Below the pieces are notes generated by a model. The model ran no database searches. It worked only from the letters and a program-made list of their open reading frames with translations, and was not told where the DNA came from. This document shows positions 22,630-33,849 of a DNA stretch of 64,000 nucleotides, piece by piece. The first letter of the stretch is position 1; every line of letters begins with the position of its first letter. The translations under genes were made by a program, and so were the position numbers. The DNA comes from Eriocheir sinensis (taxonomy: Eukaryota > Arthropoda > Malacostraca > Decapoda > Varunidae). The DNA lies in contig NW_026111835.1 in NCBI RefSeq assembly GCF_024679095.1, positions 45,001-109,000 of the forward strand, in the 5' to 3' direction.

Positions 22630-24330
22630 TATTAGGCCTTTAGAGATAGGTGATGTGCGAATACGTATTTGACAAGGTTTTCATGGGCGTTGTGGGCATT
22701 ACCAGGGATAGTTTTATGACCTTGGTGGTAGTTTGACCTTTCCACTTTACTGTGAACTTTAAAAAAATAGTCAATAGATACCGATTGACCTCTTTTCTGG
22801 CCTTTGAGAATAGTTAATGTGAGGGGCGGAGGCGTCTGAGGAAACACATTTGACAAGGCTTTAGTGGGCGTTGTGGGCGTTTCCAGGGGTAGTTAATGAG
22901 TCTGGTTGTAGTTTAACCTTTCTTCTTCACCCTGAGCCTAGGGAAACAGTTATGAGAACCCGTTAATCGACTTTTTGGCCTTTGAAAATAGTTATTTCGC
23001 GAGGCGGAGGCGCCCTGCAGGGAGGCGGGTGGGCGGGGCATCTTGTAAGGGTGCGTCACCCATTCATGTATTACTCAACCTATTTATTCTATAGCCACGG
23101 GAAGACCAATTACTTGCTCTCCTAGGCACACAGCTTCCCTATGTCTAAAGAAACACCTCTATCACGCCCAAAACGAATAAAATGCAGCAGAAATTCCACA
23201 AAACCGCCCACAAGGGAAATAGATGAAGCGGTCACCAGCCACCTCACAGCGTACTCCGTGACCTCTGGCTAACCTTTCGGAGCTCAAGAACGCCCTATTG
23301 ACAAGGCATTCGTGGGCGTTGTGGGCGTGTCCTGGGGTAACTTAATGACCCTGGTGGAAGGCTAACCTTTCTTCGTTACCATGAGCCTAAGAAAACAGTC
23401 CATAGAGTGCGATTAGACTCATTTTTAGCCTTTGGAAATAGTGGATATGTTCGCCCCCGCGGCCCGCCGTCTTTCTGTCATGTCGAGCTCGGCCCCCACA
23501 TAAGCACATTTGACAAGGCTTTTCATGAGCGTTGTGGGCGTTTCCATGGGTAGTTTGATGACCCTGGTGGTGATTTAACCTTTCTTCCTTACCCTGAATG
23601 TGCAAAAACACTCATGCAAACCCGATTGACCTCCTATTTGAGCTTTAGAAATAGTCGACCTGGTCACCTCCACCGTCCCTGTCTTCTCGTCTGTACCCAA
23701 GGACCTGCCGGGCGGCCACATACGCCCATTTGACAAGGCTTTCGTGGGCATTGTAGGCGTTTTCAGGCGTAGTTTGATAACCCTGGTGATAGTTTAATCT
23801 TTCTTCTTTACCATGAACCTGAGAACACAGTCATGAGAACGCGATTGGGCTCATTTTTAGCATTTAGAAATAGTCGACGTGGTCACCCGCGACGTCTTTG
23901 TGTCTCTTCCTGAACCCGTTGGCACCCACGTATGCACATTTGGCAAGGCTTTCGTGGGCGTTGTGGGCGTTTCCAGGGGTAGTTTGGTGACCCTGGTGGT
24001 AGTTTAACCTTTTTTGTTTACCCTGAATGTGCAAAAATACTAACGAGAACCCGATTGACCTCCTATTTAACCTTTAGAAATACTCGACGTGGTCACCCCG
24101 CCGGCCGTGTCTCTCCTCGCATGGACCCAGTGACCTGTTCCTGAACCTTACGTCGCCCAACTACTCCCATTTGGCAAGGCTTTCGTGGGCGTTGTGGGCG
24201 TTTCCAAGAGTAGCTTAACAACCCTGGTGATAGATTAACCTTTCTTCATTACTCTGAACCAAAGAAAACAGTCAACAGAACCTGAATAAGCTCCTATTAG
24301 ACCTTTAGAAATAGTAGACGTGGTTACCCT
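22630..24330. repeat. Satellite array, about 180-230 bp unit, seven copies
   Basis: Each unit has TTTG(A/G)CAAGGCTTTCGTGG, GTTGTGGGCGTTTCCAGG, GACCCTGGTGGTAG, TTAACCTTTCTTC and CCTTTAGAAATAGT. Units start near 22668, 22849, 23296, 23509, 23729, 23939 and 24169. The last third of each unit is GC-rich and the most variable. Single dispersed copies occur at 33249-33392, 33579-33720 (minus) and 49968-50102 (minus). No conserved reading frame. Confidence 0.85.
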
Positions 24331-24859
24331 CATAGCGATGACATAATACCCTTATACAGCGCATGCTTGCCAAAAGGGGGCAGCACATAGCGGGGCATGT
24401 TTATACTTTTTTCAGAGGATCCTTATACTTTTGACATAAGCTAATAGAGTGACTATGAGGGCTTAGAAATGGCACCCTATAGTTGCCAGGAGTCGCCACT
24501 GTAACCATTCCCAACCCCTCATAGCCCCTCGGCAACCACACATAGCCCCCAAAATCCCCACATAACCCCACAAAACCCACATACGCACATTGTTATGGTT
24601 ATATTTAACTAACGAGACCAGAGCAATTTTCATGCTAGAGCAGGGGTGTCATGCAGTGAAATTTCCTAAACCTATTATAACCCACTTTCAAACCCACACA
24701 ACTCCCCACAACCCCACGTAACCCTCCCCAACCCACCACAACCACATATATAAGCCCTTGCAACCCCTACAACCCCACTTGACCCCCAGCACCCTCCCTC
24801 CTCAAGTGTCTTAAATAGCGATGGTCCGCCCTGGCTCCCCTACTCCACCCCCCTCCTAC

Positions 24860-25615
24860 CCTTCTCCTTGACACACTGTAAGGTTGAATGACACTGTGAG
24901 GATGATAGACACTAAGCTTGATTGACCCTGTGAGGTTGACACAGCAAAGTTGACAGACACTGAGGTTGACTGTGAGATTGACAGACAATATGAGGTTTGA
25001 GACACTGTGAGGTTGACAGCAGTTGACAGACAATATGAGGTTGAGACACTGTGAGGTTGACAGACGCTCCAACAAGGTTGACAGACCCTGTGAGGTTGAC
25101 ACAGTGAGGTTGACAGACACTGTGAGGTTGAGACACTGTGAGGTTGAATGACAATGTGAGGGTTCAGACACTGTGAGGCTGACAGACCCCATGTTTGACC
25201 CACTGCGAGGTTGCATGACACTCTGAGGTTGACAGATACTGAAATGAGGTTGATAGGACACTGTGAGGTTGACAGACACTGTGAGGTAGAATGACACTGT
25301 GAGGGATCAGACACTGTGAGGTTGACAGACACTGTGAGGTTGACACACACTGTGAGGGTTCAGACACTGTGAGGTTGACAGACACTGTGAGGTTGAATGA
25401 CACTGTGAGGGTTCAGACACTGTGAGGTTGACAGACACTGTGAGGTTGAATGACACTGTGAGGTTGAATGACACTGTGAGGGTTCAGACACTGTGAGGTT
25501 GACAGACACTGTGAGGTTGAATGACACTGTGAGGGTTCAGACACTGTGAGGTTGACAGACACTGTGAGGTTGAATGACACTGTGAGGGCTCAGACACTGT
25601 GAGGTTGAATGACAC
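24860..25615. repeat. 18-bp minisatellite with higher-order pattern
   Basis: Core unit GACACTGTGAGGTTGACA. Variants ending GAAT and GGGTTCA alternate, and in the right half they form a regular three-part superunit of about 53 bp. The minus-strand frames (SVNLTVS.. repeated) are by-products. Confidence 0.95.
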
Positions 25616-25689
25616 GATAAATAGAAGATTACTGAACATATCTCAGCACTAAAACAACCCTACACAACATAATAAGGACCGGTACAGCC

Positions 25690-26890
25690 TTAACATATGG
25701 AGAAATGTATCCGGTAGTGAGGAATGGCAACACCCTACAGCTTCCATACTTCCAAAATTAAGCTCGAAGAGGCAATAACTGTATGATAAACAGAACACAC
25801 AGTATGATAATCAGAACGTTGATTAACATATCTCATCACCAAAACAAACATTAGCAACACCAGCATGGCCGGTAAAGCCTCAGAACGTGGAGAAATAATA
25901 TGACAACTACTCGATCGACCGTCAGCTGGCCCCTAATGACCCGTAACTCGCACCACGTAACACAGTGATAGACAGCTTCAGGGCTCATAAACTATTACAA
26001 AACTCGTCCATTACAATACCTAGGCTTTCATTTAGCATAGAAAGACACCGGGAATACTTAAATCTGATAGCGACTGCCATCAGCTGGCGACCTCAATGAC
26101 CACAAAACTAGGTCACTTAACTCAATGATAGACGGCTTCAGGGGCTCCCACACTGGTACAAAACACGTCTGTTGCAATACCTAAGCTTTGTTTAGCATAG
26201 AAAGACATATTGAAGCGTCAAATGCTCATATACACACATAAGGAAAAATGGTCAACTTGTGGGAGACGGCAACACCTCCTACCATGTATACAGGCTTATA
26301 CCGTGCTTTGTTATCACGCAGCGTGGCTAACAGTGTACTAGTGAAGATATTTGACCACTGCAATACTGAAGAACAACAACACAATGATCGGTATTGCCTA
26401 AAAGCAGGATTAAATATATCGGCTTATGGCACCTCACGCGGCAAAAAGGAAATTATTCAACAAGACTTTGGGCCCACGGCAACACCTCCCATCACATATA
26501 CAGGCTTGTACGGGGCTTTGCTATTCCTCAGTGTGCTTAACAACAGACTGAACAAGATAACTAACCACTTTGATATGCAGGAACAACACTGCAATAACCG
26601 CTATGGCCTAAAAATAGGGTTAAATATATCCTCACATGGCACCCTCACGCCGCAACACACGATTCGTACCCAAAATATGCAAGTCGACTCGGCCAAACGG
26701 CAACACTTTTCAACACAGGTAACGCTCTCACAGGCCTACGAGGGCGTATATACCTGCACAGTGCGGTGAATATTACATAACTAAGCCTATTGTACCAGGA
26801 AGACATGGACAAAACACACTAGAGTCCCCGCCATGGCCTGAAAAAGGGAGAAATATACCCTTGGACGGCACCCGCCACATTTTTTCAATC
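25690..26890. repeat. Old diverged tandem repeats containing a 173-codon frame
   Basis: Two related phrases recur: GATAGACAGCTTCAGG..AATACCTA(G/A)GCTTT..TTTAGCATAGAAAGACA (near 25968 and 26128), and GGCAACACCTCC..TATACAGGCTT..TTAAATATATC..GGCACC (near 26268 and 26478, with degenerate versions near 25726 and 26698-26870). A frame at 26248-26769 spans two copies and so has an internal peptide repeat (TGLY.ALL...GLNIS..GT). I regard it as repeat-derived, not a gene. Confidence 0.6.
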
Positions 26891-27163
26891 AACCAGGCAG
26901 AATGAATGGCACCTGGCCGCATCGGGCGTAAAGCCACTCCCGGTGAGGCCTATACTGGATTCTAGGGGTGCTGTAGGCCTATAAATCAACCTCAATATAA
27001 CTCCTGTCGCCTCAATACGCGATAATGGAAACTTAAACATTCCAAAAATTACATCGGGGTTGCGTTTTGGGGTTGACCTTTTGACCTTGAGACCCGGAGG
27101 AAAAGGAGGAGTTACGTTATCAAGGGAGGGAAAATTAACATAGGAGTGTTTCTACGGCTATAT

Positions 27164-27830
27164 TGAGTCTATATCTATGTATCTATTTACCTATCTGTAT
27201 GTCTATCTGTCTAACTACCACTGCAATGACCTCGTTCTATCTATTGACCATTTCTTGTGTATTTGCCCGTCTGTCTGTCTGTCTATCTGTCTATCTATCT
27301 ACTTATCTATATCCGTTTATCTGTTTGTCTATTTATCTATATCTCTGCCTATATATCTATCTATCTATCCCTGTGCAATAACCTCAGTATCTATTGGTTT
27401 ATTATCTGTTATCATGCAATAACCTGTGTAAATCTATCTGTCTGTCTAGCTATTTATCTATTCTCTTCATTCTGCCCTCTCCTCCTACTCCTCCTCCTCC
27501 TCCTTGTTTCATCTTTTCTTTTTATCTCCATCTCTCCCTCTATCTTCTCTTATTGTTTCCTCCTCCTCCTCCTCGTTTCATTTTTTCTTTTTATCTCCAT
27601 CTCTCCCTCTACCTTCTCTTATTATTTCCTCCTCCTCCTCCTTTCATCTTTTCTTTTTATCTCCATCTCTCTCTATCTTCTCTTATTGTTTCCTCCTCCT
27701 CCATCTCCTCTCATCTTGTCTTTCTTCTCTTTCTCTTTTCAGTTTTCACTCTTCTTTTCCGCTTCCTCTATTTTCCTCTTTTCTTCCTCCTCCAATCCTC
27801 CTCCTCCTTCTCCTAGCTCATACATGTCTT
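27164..27830. repeat. (TCTA/TCTG)n and CT-rich minisatellite
   Basis: TCTA/TCTG tetranucleotides to about 27470, then three copies of a roughly 70-bp pyrimidine unit (TTTCTTTTTATCTCCATCTC..CTTCTCTTATTGTTTCCTCC) at about 27505-27700. Ser/Phe/Leu-rich frames here are artefacts. Confidence 0.85.
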
Positions 27831-27924
27831 TTGTTCAATATATACTTTCTCCTTCTATCTGGGTATATGCTAATTGTACCACTACTACTACTACTACTGA
27901 AATGCCTGAATTTTTCTCTTTACT

Positions 27925-28100
27925 ATACTCCCACACGACCACTGCGTGTAACGAAACACACGAGAAATTAATCCAGACAAGGGAAGTTTTGCCGGCGCCG
28001 GGGATCGAACCCGCGACCAGCGTAACGGGAGAGCCACTCCTTTACCAGTCGGCCAAAGAGGTACCCCCCTGGCTAAGTGGGTTATGGGAGGCTCGCCCAT
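27925..28100 (-). mobile_element. tRNA-derived SINE, second family
   Basis: Minus-strand A-box TGGCCGACTGG at 28045-28055 and B-box GGTTCGATCCC at 28001-28011, with a head CTCTTTGGCCGACTGGTAAAG. The body differs from the SINEs at 3885 and 61301 (it has GCGCCGGCAAAACTTCCC and GTTACACGCAGTGG), so it is a distinct family. Flanked by ACT trinucleotides on both sides (27881-27897, 28117-28142). Confidence 0.75.
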
Positions 28101-28261
28101 CAGGCAAGTCGTGTCACTACACTACTACTACTACTACTACTAATGATAATAACAATATTAATAATAATAATGGATATGAAACATTGCTTGACTGTTTTGC
28201 ACGTTCTATTTTGCTTTATTTAATTGGACAGCAGATAAAGACATGGTAAATACAACCAGGT

Positions 28262-28262
<1 letters not shown>

Positions 28263-28298
<36 letters not shown>

Positions 28299-28653
28299 TT
28301 GAAGGAGATGGACTTGACGACACTGGAACAAAGAAGGGAGAGAGGAGATCTGATCACGCTGTATAAGTTGGTAAATAAGTTTGATGAGGTGGATAGAGAT
28401 GATCTCTTCTCAACTGTGAGAACACAGGGGCTGAGAGGACATGGAAAGAAACTTAATAAAGGAACCTGTTTGTGACTTGAAAAAGTAGGTTATAGTTTTC
28501 CACATAGAAGTGTTAACACATGGAACAGCTTGCAGGAAGAGGTGGTGGAGGCGAGCAGTGTCCACCTAATGAAGGAAAGGCTGGATGAATGTATTTATGG
28601 AGACGGGACTATTAGAGCTTAGCTCGGGCCACCTAGACTACAAATAGCTAAAT

Positions 28654-28684
<31 letters not shown>

Positions 28685-28685
28685 T
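28263..28685 (+). mobile_element. Non-LTR C-terminal fragment between two (CA)n tracts
   Basis: Between (CA)n at 28263-28296 and (CA)n at 28654-28681 the + strand encodes LKEMDLTTLEQRRERGDLI, TLYKLVNKFDEVDRDD, GLRGHGKKL, SFPHRSVNTWNSLQEEVVEA and DECIYGDGTIRA to TAG at 28619-28621, with one in-frame TGA near 28471. This is the C-terminal thumb region of a CR1/Jockey-group element. Its 3' terminus (ACTACAAATAGCTAAATACACACAC) runs into CA repeats. TACAACCAGGTAAACACAC just left of the first CA tract looks like the 3' terminus of another such element. Confidence 0.75.
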
Positions 28686-28722
28686 GAAAGCAGTGTAGCG
28701 GTACAGCGGTACAGTACCTATA

Positions 28723-28728
<6 letters not shown>

Positions 28729-28754
<26 letters not shown>
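28729..28754. repeat. (TA)n microsatellite
   Basis: Short TA run; the surrounding 28690-29120 holds no recognised gene. Confidence 0.9.
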
Positions 28755-29129
28755 GCCACGGACGCTAAATATATAGCTGCACCTTCCACCACCACACAAC
28801 ACCCAGCCGCACGTGCCCCAGTAATGAGATTCCCTTGTAGTTATGACAGAAATCGTTATTCTGTTTTGGTAATGGTGGAGAGGGAGGAAGGGAGACCCGA
28901 GCCCCAGACCAAGGCCGAGTAGTGCCTGGCGGGGCGTGTTGACGTGTGTGTGTGTGTGTTGGTGAGCAGCGTTCATTGCAAGGTGTGTTCCTCCATATTT
29001 ACCGCATAAAATGAAGACAAAGATTCTTGTGTTGCCCTGTAATGTGTTGTTCTATGGCTGTGTTGTTGTCAGTGCTAAGAGGCTGGGGGAGGGAGAGGCT
29101 TAGTGAGGCAGACTATGGTGATGCCAAGG

Positions 29130-29520
29130 TTATTTACTTTGTTGAATCTCGTCGACTACGGACACAGCTGAGGTGGACCTCCGCTGCTTCCCACTGGCTC
29201 CTCTCCTCTTGCTGAAGGTTTGTAGAAAAGATATATGAAGAGATAGTGATGTTTCATAAAGTAGATTATGAGATACTGGCACGGACCTAAAACGAATCTT
29301 TACCAAGACGATTTCCGTTGCCACTTGGATAACCTGGCGCTGGTGGCTGGTCAGGTACTGTTGACAGCCACTTGTCCAGGTGGTACTTGAAGGTGTCGGG
29401 TGCTACTGCAGTCAGGTTCCTTATGCTGGGAGGCACTGCATTGAATAGGCGTGCTCCAGTGTGGGTGAAGCTGTTGTGCACGATGGTTTTCACTCTTGAG
29501 GACTCTCTTGCCTCGCATTC
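29130..29520 (-). mobile_element. Non-LTR C-terminal fragment (Jockey-like)
   Basis: The minus-strand frame 29493-29287 reads IVHNSFTHTGARLFNAVPPS, IRNLTAVAPDTFKYHLDKW, then LSTVPDQPPAPGY to a stop: the last 68 residues of a Jockey-type RT protein (..F...G..LFN.LP..LRN......FK..LD..L...PD.P..PGY). The 3'UTR continues left. The 5' part is cut off near 29500, where the + strand element begins, so that element appears to have landed in or next to this one. Confidence 0.7.
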
Positions 29521-29994
29521 ATCTTCTGCCTCTCCGACTCAGGTTGCCTCTGGGGATGATTTGAGAATGTCTATTCGGGAGGAAATAGTAGAGATGGACG
29601 AGAGAAGAAAGGGAAAGAATCAGTCATATTCAGGGGTGTAAAGGTCGAGTCTAATGAAGATGCAAGGACTAGCATTGCAAACATCACTCGCTATCTTCTG
29701 AATACCACTCCATCTGTGTCTGATTTATTTTGTATTGATAGAATCAAGGGTCTTTACAGAGTTAAAATTGCCGATGATGACTCGCGTAGGAAGCTAGTGA
29801 TGGAAGCAAAAAATCTTAGAAACAACCACGAGTTCAATGGCATTTATGTTAATAGGGATTTAACATTCAAACAAAGAAAAGAACTGTATGAGAGGCGACA
29901 AAGGAACAGGCTAGCTGGTGCCTCAGCTCAGCCTGTAGCCCAGCCTGCCAGTTCTGATTCTCTTGGCTCAACTGCCCCTTTACTACCCAACTAA
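29500..29994 (+). pseudogene. ORF1 (RRM-like nucleic-acid chaperone) of a non-LTR element
   Basis: Starts in a charged region (IREEIVEMDERRKRKE). After a one-base shift near 29630 it has VIFRGVKVESNEDARTS, ITRYLLNTTPSVSDLF, CIDRIKGLYRVKIADD, AKNLRNNHEFNGIYV and NRDLTFKQRKELYERR, ending at TAA 29992-29994. The order (coiled basic region, VI..G..E, RI....r..k......iL..AK.LR, ..DLT..QR) is that of ORF1 proteins in CR1/Jockey-group elements, which coat the element RNA. It lies 8 bp before ORF2, the usual spacing. Confidence 0.7.
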
Positions 29995-30002
29995 ATGTTA
30001 GT

Positions 30003-32822
30003 TTGTGTAATGTAAATAGTCTTATCAATAAGGTTGCATTTGTTAAGCACTTCTTATTTTCAAATAATGCACATGTATTAGGGGTTACTGAGACTTGGTT
30101 AATTAGTACTATTCCAGATGCTGCAGTTTCAATTACTAATTATAACGTATTCAGAAATGACGTTTCTGGTTCAGTTCATAAACATGGAGTTGGCATTTAT
30201 GTACACAATTCTTACAGATGTCTCAACATGAACATCAAAATACCTAACGTCTGCTCAGTCTTTCTTCCAGATTACAAAATATTTATTGTAGTTGTTTATA
30301 GACCTCCTCTTACTCTCTTCAAGACAATAATAAACTCATAGATTTTCTAACAGATTTTGTACTAACAGGAAGTAATAGTGATTGGTGATTTTAACCTTCC
30401 TTCTATCTCTTGGTTTCTAGGCGGTGTAAATAATGTAACTGCTAATACTGATAAACTTTTTCTAGACTGTTTCACCTCATTAGGCCTCACTCAGTGGATT
30501 GATGAGCCAACAAACATCAGGGCAGGCAATACTTTAGATCTATTTCTCACTACTGAAACTGATCGAGTAGTCTCCTCTAATGTATTTCCCCCATTTCCCA
30601 ACTGTGATCACTGTGTTATACTTTGTGGCTATATTTTCCAGTACAAACCTGTGAAGTCAAATGTCAGCGCTGCATCCCTTTCTGGCCTAAAGCCAATTTT
30701 AAGCAAATTAATCAATTCTTGTCCACTGTAGACTGGGACTTTGAATTCCAGAATATGAACTCTAATGATTCATACAATAAATTTTGTCCTATATAAACTA
30801 TCTTGGAAGAACATGTGCTCCACAAAAAACTCTTCGCTCCTCATCAAGTGCCCTTACAAACCATGGGAATACAAACCTCCTAGAGCTCTTATAAACATCC
30901 GAAAGAATAGTTGGAACCATTACAAACAGATGAGAGCAGTACATGCTAGAAACTCTGTACTTGCTTTTGAAGCTTTGCAAACATTTCTGGATGTAAATTA
31001 CCAGTACAGGAACTATTCCACTCAGAAACAGATTTCTTATGAGGAGGACATCCTTAATAATTACTCAGTTAAGCCCAAATTATTTCACTCGTACATACGC
31101 GGGAAAAAGTAGGCTGTCCTTCCGTTGGTCTTCTCGGTGATGCAGAAAACTTAGTATCCGACCCTAAAGAGATGGCTCAGCTCTTAGGTGGTGCTTTTTC
31201 CTCAGTGTTTACCATACCCTCTGGTCTTCCACAGTCACCACACCAAATACATGATGGCTCCTTTCACCAGATACACTTCACAGTTCATGATGTTGCTAGG
31301 GAACTCGGTGCTATTAACCCTTCCACTGCAATGGGACCTGACTCTGTTCATCCAGTATTACTAAAACATTGCTCCACTAATTTAGCATATCCTCTGTTTA
31401 AAATATTCGTTTCATCTATAAATTCGGGGGAGATTCCTGAAATTTGGAAAAATCTTCAGTAGTACCTATTTTCAAGAAAGGTAAACGAAGTGATCCTCTT
31501 AACTATCGCCCAGTAAGCCTCACTTCTGTTAGCTGTAAAATTTTAGAGAGAATAATTGTTGCTGCACTGCATAATTATTTGGAAGCCAATTCAATACTGA
31601 ATGTCAACCAGTTTGGTTTTCGCTCTGGCAAGTCTGTGGAGGATCAGCTCTTACTTACGTATGATGCAGTCTCTGAGTGGATGGACACGGGCAATATGGT
31701 TGATCTTATTCTCTTTGATTTTTCAAAAGCCTTCGACACTGTTAATCACCAGATTCTATTTACTAAACTTAATTCAGTGGGCATTAATGGTGTTATTCTA
31801 TCTTGGATCAAGACATTTCTATCCCATAGGACTATGGAAGTTGTAGTGGGCGGACAGATCAGTTCTTCATTTCCAGTAATTAGCGGTGTGCCACAGGGTT
31901 CTGTGTTAGGTCCTACTCTTTTCCTTATTTACATAAATCACATCTCCAATACTTTAGTATCAAACATAAAATTATTTGCTGATGATCTTAAACTTTATCT
32001 TCTGATAAAGCCTCAGAGCCTTAATACAGTGTTGGAGGGCATTAGTATTGTCCAAAGAGATATTGATTCTTTAATTAAAGTTGCAGAATCTTGGGACTTA
32101 AAGATTAATGCTGACAAAACTAAACTCATGAGCTTTGGCACCGACCTCCGTCAGTCTTATGATTTGGGCCCGTATTCATTTTATACTGTTAAAGGCAATC
32201 CCTAAGTTTCAGTTTTGCTGCAGTAGATCTTGGCATAACCACTGATCCATCATTAAGATTCCATCACCATATCCAATCTGTAGTGTCAAAGGCTGCTGGT
32301 TTGTCATATTCCTTTCTTAAGTCAACCTTGTGTCGCTCACCTTCCTTTATGGTTAAACTATTCATTACACATGTACGTCTTCTTGAATTTGCATCCCCAG
32401 TATGGAACACAGGTTATATTACTGACTTATCTCTTCTAGAATCAGTTCAGTGTCGATGGACTAAGCTTATCACAGGTTGTGAGACTATGTCTTATGATCA
32501 GCGACTTAAAACTTTAGATCTTTACTCTGTGAAAGGAAGACTATTGCGGGCAGATATTATTAAATGTTGGAAGATCTTCAATGGTATGTCAGCTATATCA
32601 CCTACAGATCTATTCACCATGGCACCAACAAGGGATATTACTAGAGGGCACAAGTTCAAAATTTTGTTCCTCACAGCACTTGCGAAGCCAGACATAGATT
32701 TTTCTCAGTTCGTGGTGAGGCTGTGGAACTCACTCCCCCCAGAGGTAGCAGAGTCAACCAACCTAAACTCTTTCAAGAAGGGACTTGCTGAGTTCCTGGG
32801 AGACACTTTATTTCATTACTGA
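30003..32822 (+). pseudogene. ORF2 (AP-endonuclease + reverse transcriptase) of the same non-LTR element, frameshifted
   Basis: Endonuclease motifs: LCNVNSL, GVTETWL, VVYRPP, GDFNLPSISW and the CDH-type end (NCDHCVIL). RT motifs: GPDSVHPVLLK, VPIFKKGKRSDPLNYRPVSL, DFSKAFDTVNH, GVPQGSVLGP, KLFADDLKLY and KTKLMSFG. The C-terminal part has EFASPVWN, LLRADIIKCWKIF and VVRLWNSLPPEV. The catalytic FADD is intact. Lesions: frameshifts near 30330, 30730, 31110, 31460 and 32205. Stop at 32820-32822. The 3'UTR ends near 32988 with AACCAGGTAAG twice, like the short terminal repeats of CR1-type elements. About 3.5 kb with ORF1, so nearly full length. Group (CR1/Jockey) is secure, clade is not. Confidence 0.85.
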
Positions 32823-32973
32823 GCTCAATCTACTTATTACCATTCTAAACAGGCTTTTAGCACACTTTCCAGTCTTATCTTTCTTTGTCTTGGATTTCTG
32901 TTGTTCTCTAATACACAAGACTGGCGTGCTAGCCACTGTGGGGTTCCTCCAAGGAGCCCAACCAGGTAAGAAC

Positions 32974-33252
32974 CAGGTAAGTCTCCACGGCTGTGTGATA
33001 CTGTTCGGGCAGGCAGGGAGGGGGCGGCCTGGTTCTCAGCGTTACCTTGGAGACTGGCTATTACCTTCTTTCTTCTTCTCCTCCTCTCCTTCGTGCCTGT
33101 GTCAATGGCTTATTCTGTCTTTATCACGTGTTAGTCTCTACGGGTGTGTGATACTGTCATTGTTGGCAGGCCGGGGAGGGAGGGAGGCTTGTTCTCAGCA
33201 CTGCCTTGGGGACTGTTTACCTTTTACCTTCTTCTTTCTTCTCCTTCTCCTA
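32974..33252. repeat. Tandem duplication, about 150 bp
   Basis: GGTAAGTCTCCACGGCTGTG, GATACTGTTCGGGCAGGC..GGCCTGGTTCTCAGC..CTTGGAGACTG..ACCTTCTTTCTTC at 32974-33085 is repeated in diverged form at 33130-33245. Confidence 0.7.
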
Positions 33253-33392
33253 TTTGGCAAGGCTTTCCTAGGAGTTGTGGGCATATCCAGGCTTGACCCT
33301 GGTGGTGGTGTGACCCTTCTGCACCGTAAACCTGAAGAAACACTCATTAGAGCACGCCTGACCCCCCTTTGACCTTTAGAAACAGCTGATGT
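33249..33392 (+). repeat. Dispersed copy of the 22.6-24.3 kb satellite unit
   Basis: TTTGGCAAGGCTTTCCTAGG, GTTGTGGGCATATCCAGG, GACCCTGGTGGTGG and TTTGACCTTTAGAAACAG follow the satellite order. Confidence 0.8.
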
Positions 33393-33578
33393 GAGAACCA
33401 AAAGTGTCTTATGATACCGACCTCACCTTCAATCCAAGGTCTCACAAATAGACAAAGAGGCTCAATTCTAATTTCTTACACAAGGCCACAGATGGGTGGG
33501 GTGTTTGTCTAGTATTACACCTGGTGCCCCAAGGCCCAGTCTGGTTGGCAGTGTCAGACGTTTCACCCCTCAACTCTT

Positions 33579-33720
33579 CCCAAAGGCCAAAAGGAGATAA
33601 ATCAGATTCTAATGAGTGTTATTGTAGGTTCATGGAACAGAGGAAGGGTCACACCACCACCAGGGTCATGAAGCTACCTTGAAAACTCCCACAACTCCTA
33701 TGAAAGCCTTGGCAAAGGTG
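33579..33720 (-). repeat. Dispersed satellite-related copy, inverted
   Basis: The reverse complement has GGCTTTCATAGGAGTTGTGG, GACCCTGGTGGTGGTGTGAC and TTTGGCCTTTGG, so with the copy at 33249-33392 it forms an inverted pair. A shared phrase GTGTTTGTCTAGTATTACACC occurs at 33501 and 33804, another local duplication. Confidence 0.75.
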
Positions 33721-33849
33721 TGCACTTGGACGATGAAGTGCTTAAGACCATGACCACTGTCTTTAGGGTGTTTCACGGGGTGGTGCAAGGGATACAGATG
33801 GGGTGTTTGTCTAGTATTACACCCGGTGCCCCCATGGCCAGGCCTAACA

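Noticed and set aside
24767..25403. Minus-strand repeat peptides (SVNLTVS...)
   Set aside because: By-product of the 18-bp minisatellite; present in several frames at once and without conserved codon structure.
26248..26769. 173-codon + strand frame as a gene
   Set aside because: It spans two diverged copies of a noncoding tandem repeat and matches nothing recognisable.
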